From Diphasiastrum complanatum (taxonomy: Eukaryota; Streptophyta; Lycopodiopsida; Lycopodiales; Lycopodiaceae), in NCBI GenBank assembly GCA_029204225.1, contig MU831974.1, positions 29,601 to 93,600 on the forward strand: a stretch of 64,000 bases of DNA, given 5' to 3'. The stretch's first letter is position 1. Each line of letters begins with the position of its first letter. The notes under the pieces were generated by a model. The model was not told the origin of the DNA, did not search any database, and worked only from the letters and a program-made list of their open reading frames with translations. The position numbers and the translations under genes are program-made. Of the stretch, positions 11,541 to 28,876 are shown in pieces.

Positions 11541-12763
11541 CTTGGAAACATCCAAGCATTATCTAAAATCTCCCAGAATTTCATGAACCGTGAAAAGTAC
11601 ACAATAATTTTGCAGCAATAAATTTCACAAAATTTTATTTAGTGCAACAAAATGCCCCTCTCAAAAGACATGATGAAGCTTGTGTAACATAATAATTCCT
11701 AGCTGACTGAGCTTCAAACTCAGACTCCTGAGCGCTCATACCAACTTTCAAATTCTTGTTAATGAGTTTCCTTCATTAAGTCATAAGGGGGAGGCATAAG
11801 TCATTTCTGGAGAGGTGAAATCCAACAGGTTTGGCTCAGTTGGTTAGCTTGGCATCCAAAGTTTATTTGGTCCAAAGTTCAAGCACCCCTTGGAAACCAA
11901 GATGCATTTCTGAAGATGTGGAAAACTATGAGATCCAAGGGTGAATCTCCTTTCCAAAAAAGTTAGCTGTCACTGGTAGATCATGGATTCCACAAAATTT
12001 ACATTTTCTATGAACACCACAACCAATCATTAACAGCCAAGGTTGTATGTACCTTTGTATAACAAGAAAAAGGAAATGTTTCAAGTTAAATAGATCGTTC
12101 CAAGTTTAAACACTGTAAGGTTTACAATCATGAGAGCAAGAGCAGCTACTGTCCCCTACATTTATAACCTTGACTTATCAGGATCACTTACAATATAATT
12201 CGTAAAGGGCCTATGACTCTTGACATACTCAAAAAGCTTTCATAAGTCCTGTAAGCAAGTTTGAGACTCGTATTGATACATGGACACCTTAAGATTAATT
12301 CCATCATATAGCTTTAAGAATTTGCTCTCTCAGTATGATCATATATAACTCAAATCTAAGTACCAAAAGTACTTTCGGAGCTCCTTGTGAGAACTGCTCA
12401 ACCTTGTGGGAGACATTACTAGCTGCTCACTATCGAACATATTATCTGGAGATACTGTTCATCGATTCAATGTTGAGCCCTCTCCATCTTTGTTAGTGTC
12501 TTTGCTTTCTTGTGCCTTTGTTACTTAATTTAGGTTTTGAGGCTTTGAAGTATGAAATTTCTATGTGTTGTGGTATGGACACAACTATACATGTACAAGT
12601 AACATAAAAGAAGTTCCTTGAGCACTGATCAATATTATGAGGAAAACATACCTTCTCCTTAATGGCTTTGATGTAGCATTGTGCCACCCTTCACAATTTC
12701 CCTTCTGATATGGAGAATCAAACCTGGGATCATTTTCATTGTATGAACATATCAGATTATGGT
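11409..12763 (-). CDS. Unidentified host gene, 3' exons
   Basis: Three candidate exons read on the minus strand. Exon A, 12,652-12,763 (112 nt), lies between acceptor CTGCAG and a strong donor AAG|GTATGT. It encodes about 37 residues including NENDPRFDSPYQKGNCEGWH. Exon B, about 12,373-12,429, continues in the phase left by A (LVMSPTRLSSSHKELRK) with weaker splice sites. Exon C, 11,409-11,540, follows acceptor TTTCCAAG. It has 43 codons (TYFVHAEDYGTPALGELEKL) and ends in TGA. Exon C needs phase 0, but B as drawn ends two bases into a codon, so an exon is missing or the end of B is wrong. Upstream exons were not found. I do not recognise the family. Codon-like character and splice signals argue for a real gene, intact or recently decayed. 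Confidence 0.45.
11821..11900 (+). mobile_element. tRNA-derived SINE candidate
   Basis: TGGCTCAGTTGG at 11,832-11,843 fits the pol III box A consensus TRGCNNAGYNGG exactly and is followed by TTAGC as in many tRNA D-arms. At 11,876-11,886 AGTTCAAGCAC matches box B GGTTCGANNCC with three changes, one of them a G-to-A at the CpG. The spacing of 32 bases is tRNA-like. No acceptor stem pairs, so this is not a functional tRNA. It lies in an intron of the host gene on the opposite strand. Confidence 0.45.
12652..12763 (-). CDS. Internal exon of unidentified host gene
   Basis: Minus-strand exon bounded by CTGCAG and GTATGT, 112 nt, starting with two bases and ending with two bases of split codons. 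The encoded segment is rich in Asn, Trp and charged residues (GWHNATSKPLRR). No frame interruption. Confidence 0.45.
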
Positions 12764-15006
12764 CTGCAGACTGTTTTCATTCAAGCAAAAGCAACATAAA
12801 CAAAGTAACATTTTCAAACACGTTGAAGATACAACCATTCTGGCTATCGCGCAAGTTTGTCTGCTAGATGTACACCAGCACATAAATTCACTTTTCTGGA
12901 GGGTCACACATGATAACCTTTCATGTTCAAAGTACCACTATTGTAAGGTGGGAGGTGTCATCTATCTAGCAAATTGGATTCATGAAGGCACAGGCTAACC
13001 AGCAGAGTAATAGTTAGAGTAGTCCAGAGGATGCTTGCATAAGGTTACTACTTAAGAAGAAAAGTAGTTGTTCTGCTGTCACTTTCAATTGAAAAATATG
13101 TCCTTGTTCATATCACTCATGTCGTAAACATCCAACCGTTAACATTTTTTCTAATATATGATTGAAGGTCATCAATTTCTATTGTTTGATATACAAAACA
13201 CCTCGACACCAACTCATCACTTGGTTCCTCTAACTGATACACATCAAGTCACGTGATATTATGCACATGTTTTTCCTGGTCAATTTCCATTCCAGAGTTT
13301 GCTATTTTTCTCATGGATTGACAACTCATAGTTGTTGCCCCCTTGTGCCATGCATGGTTAAACGAACTACCTTTGGCTGTCCTGCCAGCTATAGTTTCAG
13401 GTTGGTAAATAATCAAGATCATTAATCTTTACAGAAACTCTTCTCAGCCAAAAAACCTGTTGATAAAACCTACTTCGCTTTCTCGGGAAAGTTTTCATCA
13501 ATGATTTTTTACAAGCTGATGATCTCCACCACCCTTGGAATTTCCTTTACCCTTGATTGTCTTGATCAGTCACATTTTAGGAAGTACATGTGGATGTTAT
13601 TTCAGAACTACATGTGGGCTCTCTCAGATGATGGACTCTCTCAGCTCTGGAAAGTGACATGAATAAGCAAAATGGATAGCAAATGATGAAGCATAAAACA
13701 ATCTCCAGCTAAGAATACTGAACAAATATCAAAAGCTGCCAATGACACTAGTTGCAGACCGCCTACAAGAAGCTGCATATGAGCCTGCTACAAAAATCTC
13801 AGAGCCCCAGAATAAATAGTCAAGTGTTAAAATGACTCATGAAACCCCTGATAATATTGTCTATGGACTTTAAAAGGTTCAGCTCCAGAAGGTACTACAA
13901 ATTAGGGCTAACATTATCTCGAATGCCAAGGAAATTTACACTCATAAGGGAAGGTACAAATGAGAAAAAGTCATGTGACTCAACAAGGGCCTTATGGGCC
14001 CAGTTAATATATACCGGGACAGTTTCGAGCCTGACTCCTCAAGCTCGTCACTCCAAGACTAGCCAGTGATGAAATGAATGCTCCTCCAAACCATAGAGCC
14101 TTATTGCAAGGTGCTACCTTCTATTCTGATATTTGGTCACCCAGTCCAGTCAAGGTTGATCAAGCCTTAACTGACTGGTTTGGACTAGCATGGCTTGATA
14201 AAGGTCACCTCTTTGCCCCGACACAATGACCCACTCGGTCACCTCGGCAACTTGTCGGCTAGCCACTCATCATGCCCAACTAACTCCAGCACTGATGGCT
14301 AAGCCCACGACATTGATTTTCAATTCTGCACCTGTCACATCTTGTCACATGGTCACACCTGTAACCAGGTCACTGCTTGTGACACACCTAACCTTGCTTG
14401 GGCCTGATGCTCAGCTACAATTACTGGTCATCAATGTTGGCTATGAACTCTGCAACACTAGGTACGATATATAGAATCCTGATGGTCTCTGGATTAGCTG
14501 GCTTCAACCATAGTTATCTTTCTTGTCATCATGAGCACATCAGGTGAAGTAAATAGTCTACCCTTGTCATCAGGTGAAGTAAATAGTCTACCCTTGTCAT
14601 CCACACTAAGCTAAGATGTGCACAAAACAGATCTTCCAAAAATTTATTGACCTTTTTAGTCTGCCCCTTTGTCTGCAAATGCTTCACACAATTCACTTAC
14701 AATTCTGCTCCCAGCTCGGCAAACACCCGGGAAATGTCCTCGGGAACTACTATGGTTAGCTTGTTTTATCAAATTTTAACAAATGCTACTTTAAGCATCT
14801 CATGGCAAATTATTTCTCAAGAAGCAAGACATGAAGATCAACATCGACTTTCAGACTCTACTGCACATAATGTTTTCCATTGACATTTGGTCATGACAGG
14901 TCCAGTTCTTGAGCACTCACGATTAAAAGAGGTTTCACTCCTTCGAAGTTACAATGAGTTTCATTCCCATCACATCAGAGAGTCAAAGAGGTTTCATTTC
15001 TCAAAA
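12764..15006. other. No resolved gene; upstream of host gene exons
   Basis: This should contain the 5' exons or promoter of the gene at 11.4-12.8 kb, but no exon with two good splice sites and matching phase was found. There is a short plus-strand open frame at 13,839-14,069 without family features. A perfect 30-bp tandem duplication is listed separately. Confidence 0.4.
14538..14600. repeat. Tandem duplication, 30 bp x 2.1
   Basis: Two identical 30-bp units beginning CATCAGGTGAAG at 14,538 and 14,568, followed by the first three bases of a third. The lack of divergence suggests a recent event. Confidence 0.9.
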
Positions 15007-15800
15007 TTATAAGGATCTCCCGATAACCATTTGCATACACCTGCATAGAAAGAATCTCTGACAGTGCAAGTGCCATGCATCCATTGCGTGCATATGCTCA
15101 TGGGACGGAACAAATTGAGTACTAAAGACACGCTGGAAATCGGTCCAAGTCATCGAGCAATCTGAGGTATGTGATGATTTGTACCACTGCCTATCTGCGA
15201 CATCAGTCAAATCGTGAGGAGCCTTTTTAATACACCACACCTCATCAGTAGATGCATGGTCCACCGATTTCAGACGATCTTGCAAGTCTGATTGGAGGGT
15301 TTCAGTGACCCTTTCCACTATAGCTAGTAGACCCTCATGGGTTGGACTAGCAGGTAAGGAAGAAGGAGAATTTATAGGAGAAGGAATGTTTAAAAGATCA
15401 TCATTGCACGCACCCTCTTACTGATAGATAAGCAGTGAGGATCGACCCTCATATAGCAATTGAAATACTCCACTAAGGCATGCTTGTCTTCTTTGAACAG
15501 GGCTTGCCTCCATGTAGGTTGCAATGCCAATTTAGCAAGCACTGTTTTTTCTTGGCCTTTGAGCTTAGCTAGCTTAGCCTGGAAGGACAAAGGGCCACCT
15601 TGCATTTCCAGGTCTAGGTACTTAGTCTCAAACTCGAGGACGGATTCCTCTGAAGTTTTGGGCTTTTTAATTGCATGCCTAATGCTAACACAGGTTGCCT
15701 CTAGTGCTATGCCTTTGCCCTTGTCATGTGGTGTCGTGGCAGTAGCTTTGTGGGACTCTGAGGCTGTTCTCCCATGGCTCGTGGTTCAACTTCAACTTGG
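15007..15800 (-). pseudogene. Gypsy-like gag fragment
   Basis: The minus strand at about 15,390-15,800 encodes a gag-like N-terminal part with KGQEKTVLAKLALQPTWRQ and KHALVEYFNCYMRVD. The related plus-strand segment at 52.3-52.85 kb has the same blocks (KGHKDEVIAKLAPQLAWR, RKALVEYFHTPRYMRID). After a frame change, 15,007-15,318 carries VADRQWYKSSH and TWTDFQRVFSTQFVPSH, the W-x-x-F-x-x-x-F pattern of retrotransposon gag. The leader and LTR of the same family lie immediately upstream at 16.0-16.5 kb. No pol region follows. Confidence 0.6.
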
Positions 15801-15989
15801 TTGTGCTTCTCAATTGTAAAGGATTGGTCAAAGGTAGTGGGCTTGGGCATATGGCGGTGGATGTCTCCTATGGTCGTGGTTGTGCCATCCTTGGAGTTTT
15901 AGTAGACAATTGGCTTGATGGCTCCTTGAGGTGGTGGCTCCTTGAGTGATCCAGTAGAAGAATAAAAGCACAAAAGAAAGAAAATAGGA

Positions 15990-16532
15990 AAAGCTTGAAA
16001 AAAAAATTGCAAAGGAAAATTTACAAAACGAATATGAAAGAAAATAAAAGCAAGGGGTAGGCTCTCCCTAATTCTGAAAATTGGTACAATATTGTTGTTG
16101 GTACCGTACATCTATAGTAAGTCGCCCTCTTGGGAGGAGGCTTTGTGCTGAATCTGAGTCAAAACAGAGCAAAAATGAAAAAGTTGTGATGTCACAACTC
16201 CGAACCCCTGAAAAATGGCGAAAAAATCGAACTTTTTGACAAAATCTGAGATTTCTGAGAGATATTTCATAGTTCAGCCCCCTGGATCCATAAGTGCCCG
16301 AACTACTGAATAGCACCCCACTGGAGCCTAGTACTGGTTACGACCGCCGTGCACCATCGTGCCGTAGTGGAACGATTGCCCACTCCGGTCAACAGCTAAA
16401 CCCTAGCCTTTACCAGTCCGTATAATGACATGCGAGTTGTCAATGGCTCGCGACAGTTACGCACCGCTACACATACTTGCAGAGTGCACCAAGCTTACCA
16501 ATCTTGGTGGGATCATGGTCTAGGTCCTAACA
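15990..16532 (-). mobile_element. LTR and leader of gypsy-like family
   Basis: The minus strand from 16,532 (TGTTAGGACCTA) to about 15,990 is collinear with the plus strand at 41,875-42,545. Shared blocks include ATTATACGG, GGGCACTTATGGATCCAGGG and GAGAGCCTACCCCTTGCTTTT. Both copies begin with TGTTAGGRCC and have unrelated flanks before it, which fixes the LTR start. The LTR end may be at the CA before TATGGATCCAGG (about 16,283), but a longer LTR cannot be excluded. Confidence 0.6.

Positions 16533-22950
<6,418 letters not shown>

Positions 22951-23033
<83 letters not shown>
22951..23033. repeat. (CT)n tail of LINE copy A
   Basis: 83-nt CT repeat that starts at the last base of the conserved LINE 3' end (ATAAAGC). 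It takes the place of a poly(A) tail. Confidence 0.95.
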
Positions 23034-23037
<4 letters not shown>

Positions 23038-23613
23038 CATCATCTTGCCATCACTACACAATCACTCTAGGATCACGACTTGCCTGCTTGTCCCAGATGG
23101 ACCTTTTCAATCCACATCCATGCCTCAAGCTCCCTCGCTCCCTCTCACAACCACCTGCCATCAATACCCATGCCCATTGAGCCTCGGCCCTCCAAGCTAC
23201 CAATTTCCATTCCTTTGTACAATCACCATGGTGATGGCTGGCATCACCCTGCACCCGTGACAGTTGTCTACACCGTAGCAAGTGAAACTTGTCATATTCT
23301 CTTTAGGTGCCTAATCACCAATACTTAGTCAACATCATGAAATGCATGGACACAATATAAACTCATTGTTTGGTACACCAATATTCTCTATTGGAATAGC
23401 TCATATCTAATCCTAGCTTCCCTTTCCATTGGACTTGAAATCACCAAGTTGATCTTTGGGCCCTGATCAAAATTGACTACGAATAGGTCGAAACGTCGGT
23501 CTATGAGGGAGTGATCGAAATCAAACTGGATCCCACTTGATTCACTGACATTGTAAAAGTAAATCCTTTTATCTAGCGGATCTCAGAAACTCTCACATGA
23601 GTTATAATCACGA
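23034..23613. other. Spacer between LINE A and chromovirus LTR
   Basis: No gene seen. There is a Pro/His-rich short plus-strand frame without family features. The bases before 23,614 would carry the left copy of the chromovirus target duplication, but its partner is lost. Confidence 0.4.
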
Positions 23614-24027
23614 TGTTACAAAAAATTCACTCTCCATATCAAGTTTTCTACCTAAAACGTCTCTAGTAATGTAATAGATCCTAACACCACAGTAGGGCAA
23701 ACACTAACTGATCCACCCAACCTTGCCTACTCCCTGATATAGAGTAAGCCCCTCCTAGCCCAGTGTGAGGACTGGTAGCATGCTACTGCCAAGTGTCGGC
23801 CACGTGGCACTGACGTGGCCGACTCCACGTCGGGACCCAACTGGGGGCCCTATCCTGCTGACAGGGTCCCTAGGCTGTGTTAGGCCCGCCATGGCTATGG
23901 ACCGTGCTGGGGCACACTACTCACACTGTCTTGCCCTGTTGGTCATGTACGCTGGACACGACCCTGACTGTGGTATCTGACCTATCTGTGTTCTCTAGGG
24001 TTCGGCACTGGTTACGAGCTCGTAACA
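23614..24027 (-). mobile_element. 3' LTR of chromovirus
   Basis: 414 bp bounded by TGTTAC and GTAACA, a perfect 6-bp terminal inverted repeat. It sits directly behind a polypurine tract and the pol stop codon. The first 17 bases of the LTR contain the perfect 16-bp palindrome GTTACGAGCTCGTAAC. The 5' partner LTR is absent. Confidence 0.8.
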
Positions 24028-24042
24028 CTCCCTCCCCCTTAA
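24028..24042 (-). promoter_or_regulatory. Polypurine tract of chromovirus
   Basis: The minus strand reads TTAAGGGGGAGGGAG and ends at the LTR start TGTTAC. The TAA is the pol stop codon, so the tract overlaps the end of the coding region. It primes plus-strand DNA synthesis in this class. Confidence 0.8.
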
Positions 24043-27000
24043 GAACCGTCTTGGTCCTCTAAGACAAAGTCTGGAAAAATCTTGCGAAGGACGCTGCCTC
24101 TTTCCCAAGTGGCATTCTCAACAGGCTGATCATTCCACTTAACCAGATATTCTCGGTATAGAGTATGACGAGTCTGCGTCTCTCTACTATCAAGAATTTC
24201 CTCTGGTTCATGTGGAGGTTGTTGAGGATCCAATGGGAGAACTAGAACACTGTCCCCTACCAGATTATCTGATCTGGTTAAGGCTTTTCGTAACTGACTT
24301 ACATGAAAAACTGGAAAAACCTTACTGCTGTGTGGGAGTTCTAGTTCATAGGTGACCTCGCCTAGTCTCCTACTGATGGTAAAGGGACCACAATACCTTG
24401 GAGACAACTTAGCACACACTCCTGATTTGAGGGTTTTAGAGTCAACTGGGACTCTCAAGTAGACTTTCTCACCAGTGGAGAACTGCACATCCCGTCTGTG
24501 TGGATCTGCATAATGCCTGGCTCGATCCTGGGATTGTCTAATGCTACGCTTAGCATGTTCTATCATCTGGTTTAGGTCTTCTAAAAAGTTTCTAGCTGCT
24601 TCAACTTTTTCTTGTTTAAACCCTACAGTTGTGGGTGAGCGTGGCTGAAAACCGTACATCAGCATAAATGGGCTGTATCCCGTAGCTGAATGTTTGGTAC
24701 TGTTGTAAGCAAACTCTAATATCGAGAGATACTCCTCCCAATTAGTCTGCCTCTTGCTGACGTATGCACGAAGCATATCCTCCAGCACTTGATTTACCCT
24801 TTCTGTTTGACCGTCCGTCTGTGGATGGTCGGTGGTACTCATATTAAGTTTAGTATGGAGATGATGGAATACTGCCTTCCAAAAATTTCCAGTAAACTTA
24901 CTGTCCCGGTCGCTGACTATGCCGGAAGGTAGACCGTACAATTTAAATAGCCCGTCTACAAACAACCTCGCTAACTCTGGAGCTCTAACGGTTGTTTTGG
25001 TCGGAATAAAATGAGCCATTTTGGTCAGACGGTCAACTGTGACCCATATAGCGTCATTACCCTTTTGGGTTTTAGGCAGGCCTACTATAAAATCCATGGA
25101 GATACTCTCCCATTTACCAGCTGGTATTTCTAAGGGATGCAACAACCCTCCTGCCTTTAAACGCTCTGCTTTATTCACTTGACATTTCTGGCAACTGGTT
25201 ACATACTGGTGGACGTCCTTTTTCATACTGGGCCAGAAAAATTGCCTACGAAGAAGCTCATAGGTCTTCTGTATGCCTGGGTGTCCCGCGCTAGGATTGT
25301 CATGACATTCATATAGGACCTGCTGCCTATAATCCTCTGAATTGGGGACACATACTCTATCTCTATAGAGCAAGTACTCATCCTGAATGGAATACTGTTT
25401 CCATTTGAATCCTTGAGTCAACTGACCCTCAACCACTGGGGTTTGCTTGGGTAATACAGGCTCAGAATCCTCAACGTCATCTGACGACGTATACTCGGAC
25501 TCATTATCATCCTCAACGGAAGCTGCCGTATTCTTGGATGAACTGACACCAGCCCCGGGAACTGGTTCTGGAGTCTGTAACTGTCTGTTCTGGACTGAGT
25601 TCCAGATAATAGAGAAGAATGCATCATGCTGGCATTTCCCTCTCAAGGACTCGAGTAACTCATTACGAATCTGAGTAAAACTCAGCTCGTTTATCATAGG
25701 CATTCTGCTAAGGGCATCTGCTACTGTATTGAATTTTCCACGCCTATATCTGATAGACATGTCAAACTCTTGCATCAACTCTGCCCAACGAGCTTTCCGA
25801 CCCCTAAGCTCAGGTTGATTGCAAAGGTATCTGAGACTCTCATGGTCTGTCAGGACCTCAAAGTTGGCACCATACAAATAATGCCTCCAAGTCTTAAGGG
25901 CATGGACTATAGAAAAGAGTTCCTTTTCATAGGCACTATACCTAGTCTGTGCTGGCTCGAGTTTTTTACTCTCGAAGGCAACTGGTCGTCCACCCTGAGT
26001 TAGCACAGCACCTACTGCAAAGTCGCTAGCATCTGTTTCGACCACAAATGGCTGATTGGGGTCGACGACCTTTAAAACCAGTGCTGTAGCTAAGGCTGTT
26101 TTGAGAGCATCAAAGCTCTCCTGTTGTGCGGACTCCCAAATGAACTCCTTTCCCTTCCCCTTAAGGAGATTTGTCATAGGGACTGCTATCTGAGCATATT
26201 CCTTGACAAATCGTCTGTAATATCCCGCCAGACCAAGAAAGATTTGAAGTTCCAAAATATTTTGAGGTCTCAGCCAACTGAGTATGGCTTTAACCTTATT
26301 TGGGTCCATCTTAATCCCATCTGAAGAGATAATGTGACCCAAATATGCTACTTCTTCAACGAAGAATTCACACTTGGATTGTTTAGCATAAAGCTTATGC
26401 TTTCTGAGCAGTCGAAACACCTTTCTGAGGTGTTTTAGATGCTCCTTCCTCGTTTTGCTGTAGACGAGGATGTCATCTAAAAATACGACTACAAACTTAC
26501 CCAAGTATGGTCTGAGGACACTGTTCATCAAGGTCATAAAGGTAGCTGGAGCATTTGTGAGCCCAAATGGCATCACCTTAAACTCATAATGACCGTGACG
26601 AGTCCTAAAAGCTATTTTCGAGACATCTTCCGATTTTATACGGACTTGATGATATCCCGATCTGAGGTCTATTTTGCTGAAAAACTTAGCCCCGTCGAGT
26701 TGATCAAACAACTCGTCTGCCCGAGGCATAGGGTATTTATTCTTAATTGTGACTTTATTGAGGGCTCTGTAATCTACGCAAAGACGCATAGACCCCTCCT
26801 TCTTTTTTACCAATAGGACTGGTGAGGCCCATGGTGAACTACTGGTCTGAATTTGGCCTTTCCCAAGATAGTCTGTTAACTGCCTAGTTATTTCTTCATC
26901 CTCTGTTCGGCTGACCCGATACGGAGGTTTAGAAACAGGTGCTGTACCTGGTACTAGGTTTATTACATGATCTACCTCTCTGCTAGGTGGTAAACCATGT

Positions 27001-27395
27001 GGCAAATCTTCAGGAAAAACATCTTTAAATTTAGACAATAAAGTTTCTAATTTACTGATTTTCTGCTGAATAGAACTGGAAATAGAAACTTCAGGAATAA
27101 ACTGAAAGTCACATAAGAATACCTGATGGTCTTCGTCTCCGATTAGCTAACAGAGCTCTGAACTGCAGACCATAGGGCTGTTGGGAACATCATGCTCCCC
27201 ATGCAACTGGATCTCTCGGCCTTTATACTGAAAGCTGAGGGTGTTCTCCTGATAGTTTCTGTGGAGGGAAGGTCCTAAACTGTAGAGCCAATCTCTCCCG
27301 AGAACAATGTCTGTTCGATCCAGGTGCATTATCTGAAAGTTTATTTGATCTTGGTACCCCTGAATACCAAGATTTAACTTACCATAGTTTCCCAT
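24039..27395 (-). CDS. Ty3 chromovirus pol: protease end, RT, RNase H, integrase, chromodomain
   Basis: A 999-codon open frame (24,039-27,038) that extends upstream to 27,395 through one TAG at 27,147. Domains in order: protease C-terminal part ([13 protein letters not shown]); RT with [10 protein letters not shown] and catalytic FLDDILVYS; RNase H ([24 protein letters not shown]); integrase zinc finger H-x4-H-x29-C-x2-C ([20 protein letters not shown] to CQKCQ), [17 protein letters not shown] and [10 protein letters not shown] for the catalytic triad; GPY/F-type module (LSPRYCGPF); and a C-terminal chromodomain ([24 protein letters not shown]). All catalytic residues inspected are present. 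Chromodomains in this clade bind modified histones and steer integration to heterochromatin. A copy with one nonsense codon here and two frameshifts in gag-pro is recent but probably inactive. Confidence 0.93.
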
Positions 27396-28821
27396 ATTTT
27401 TTTATCTTCACCCTTAGCTAATGAAACTATGTACCTATGCTGACTAGGTACTTCTGGTAGTTTAAGCTTTTTAACCAGGGTGTGGTTGATGAAATTATGG
27501 GTTGCCCCATCATCAACCATGACTCTTACTGACTGGTTACCAACTTTCCCATGCATACGTACTAGGTCATGCGGCCCAAAGCTGAAGGGTCTCGCTAGCA
27601 TTGCAGAGGTCAGCTGGCAACAGTGTTCATGATCTTCATGATACACTTTGATCTCGGAAGCTGCCGAGTCACTGGGGAAACATACAGTCTGAACAAGATG
27701 AACTTGTTTTTTATCTTTCTTATCTTTTTTAGTGAAAGGCCCCTTGGGACACTGTCTGACTGTGTGTCCCTTGCCCATACACACAAAGCACAAACGTTCT
27801 TGTTTGGCTTTCTCAAAATCATCTGGTTTTAAGGGCTGTATGAGTGAAGGGCGTTTCTGAGGAGCTTCACCTTTAAATTTATCTTCTTTCTTTCTTTTTA
27901 AAAATTTCTTTTTAAATTGAAAGTCTTTCTGAGGAAGCTGCTCAGAAAGTGGTTGCTGTCTCGCTCTCTTCCTACCCACTGAATCATCATAGATTTGAGC
28001 ATATCTGAGAGCTTGCTCAAGGGTAGTAGGCGAGTTTCTCTGGACCTCTACTTTATATTCATCTTTGAGGCCACGGACAAATCCCCTGATTTTTTGATAG
28101 TCATCCATATTTTTAATCTTTAAAATTGCCTCTCGATACTGCGAGATATATTGGATGAGGGACTTGTCCATTACTGTTCTTTCCCAGGCTTCCCAGGCTC
28201 TATCAAGTTCATTCTCTGGTAGAAATTCTCTTAGGAAAGCTTCTTCAAAGCTTTCCATGACCGGGGAGTCTGCCCAGTCTCCTGGAGATTTAACCACCAC
28301 TTATAGGCCATAGGCCCTAAAGAAAGACTGGCCTCAATTGCTTGCAAATGGTCAGGGGTCTGTTTAAGAGCATGAATGTTCTTCCATTTGCTGAGGAAGG
28401 TTTGTAGAATATCTGCATTTCTATCCTTCTCTTCCCCATTAAAAGTAGGAGGCTTTAAATCTTTAAAAACACTGGGGTGAGACCGTAAAGTCTCACCCGA
28501 AACTGATGGAAGTGGAGAAGGGGATAACTGAGAAGTGGAGGGAAGGCTTCCTTTCGCGGAACTCAAAATCAAGTTTTTGAGTTCAGCGAACGAGTCGTCC
28601 ACACTAGACTTGAAATTGGCTAATGCCAGTTTCAGTTCATCCACCTCTGTTACCAATTGGAGGAACTGCTCCTTGGTAACCAGTTCGTCGAGTTCTTCGG
28701 CGAACTGTTCCTGTTCTTCTACTTCCATAGGTTCCTTCCCTTTTCTGTAAGCCAAGGCTTCTGTTTCAAGTTCGTCGAAGCCTCTCTCCTGGGGTTGATC
28801 AGGTCCCTGAGGAGTGGTCAT
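27374..28821 (-). pseudogene. Chromovirus gag and protease active site, two frameshifts
   Basis: Starts at ATG 28,821. The first frame (to 28,231) has the acidic N-terminus and a helical gag region ending AYKWWLNLQETGQTP. A one-base shift near 28,255 moves the frame to 27,374-28,300, which carries SFEEAFLREFLPENE and a Lys-rich segment. Then come the zinc knuckle CFVCMGKGHTVRQC and the protease active site VRVMVDDGATHNFIN. The canonical motif is D-S/T-G, so this copy has D-D-G and the protease is probably dead. A second one-base shift near 27,380, just after an A7 run, leads into the pol frame. Confidence 0.85.
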
Positions 28822-28876
28822 CTTCGAAACTGAAAGAGAGCTACCTTAACTTCTGAAGGAAAAAAGTCTAAAAGAC

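Noticed and set aside
11832-11886. Functional tRNA gene
   Set aside because: Box A is good, but there is no acceptor-stem pairing and box B is mutated, so a SINE or tRNA relic is more likely.
13020-13110. Possible further upstream exon of the gene at 11.4-12.8 kb on the minus strand (about 30 open codons ending at a weak GTAACC donor)
   Set aside because: The phase would fit but the acceptor is poor and the peptide is not convincing.
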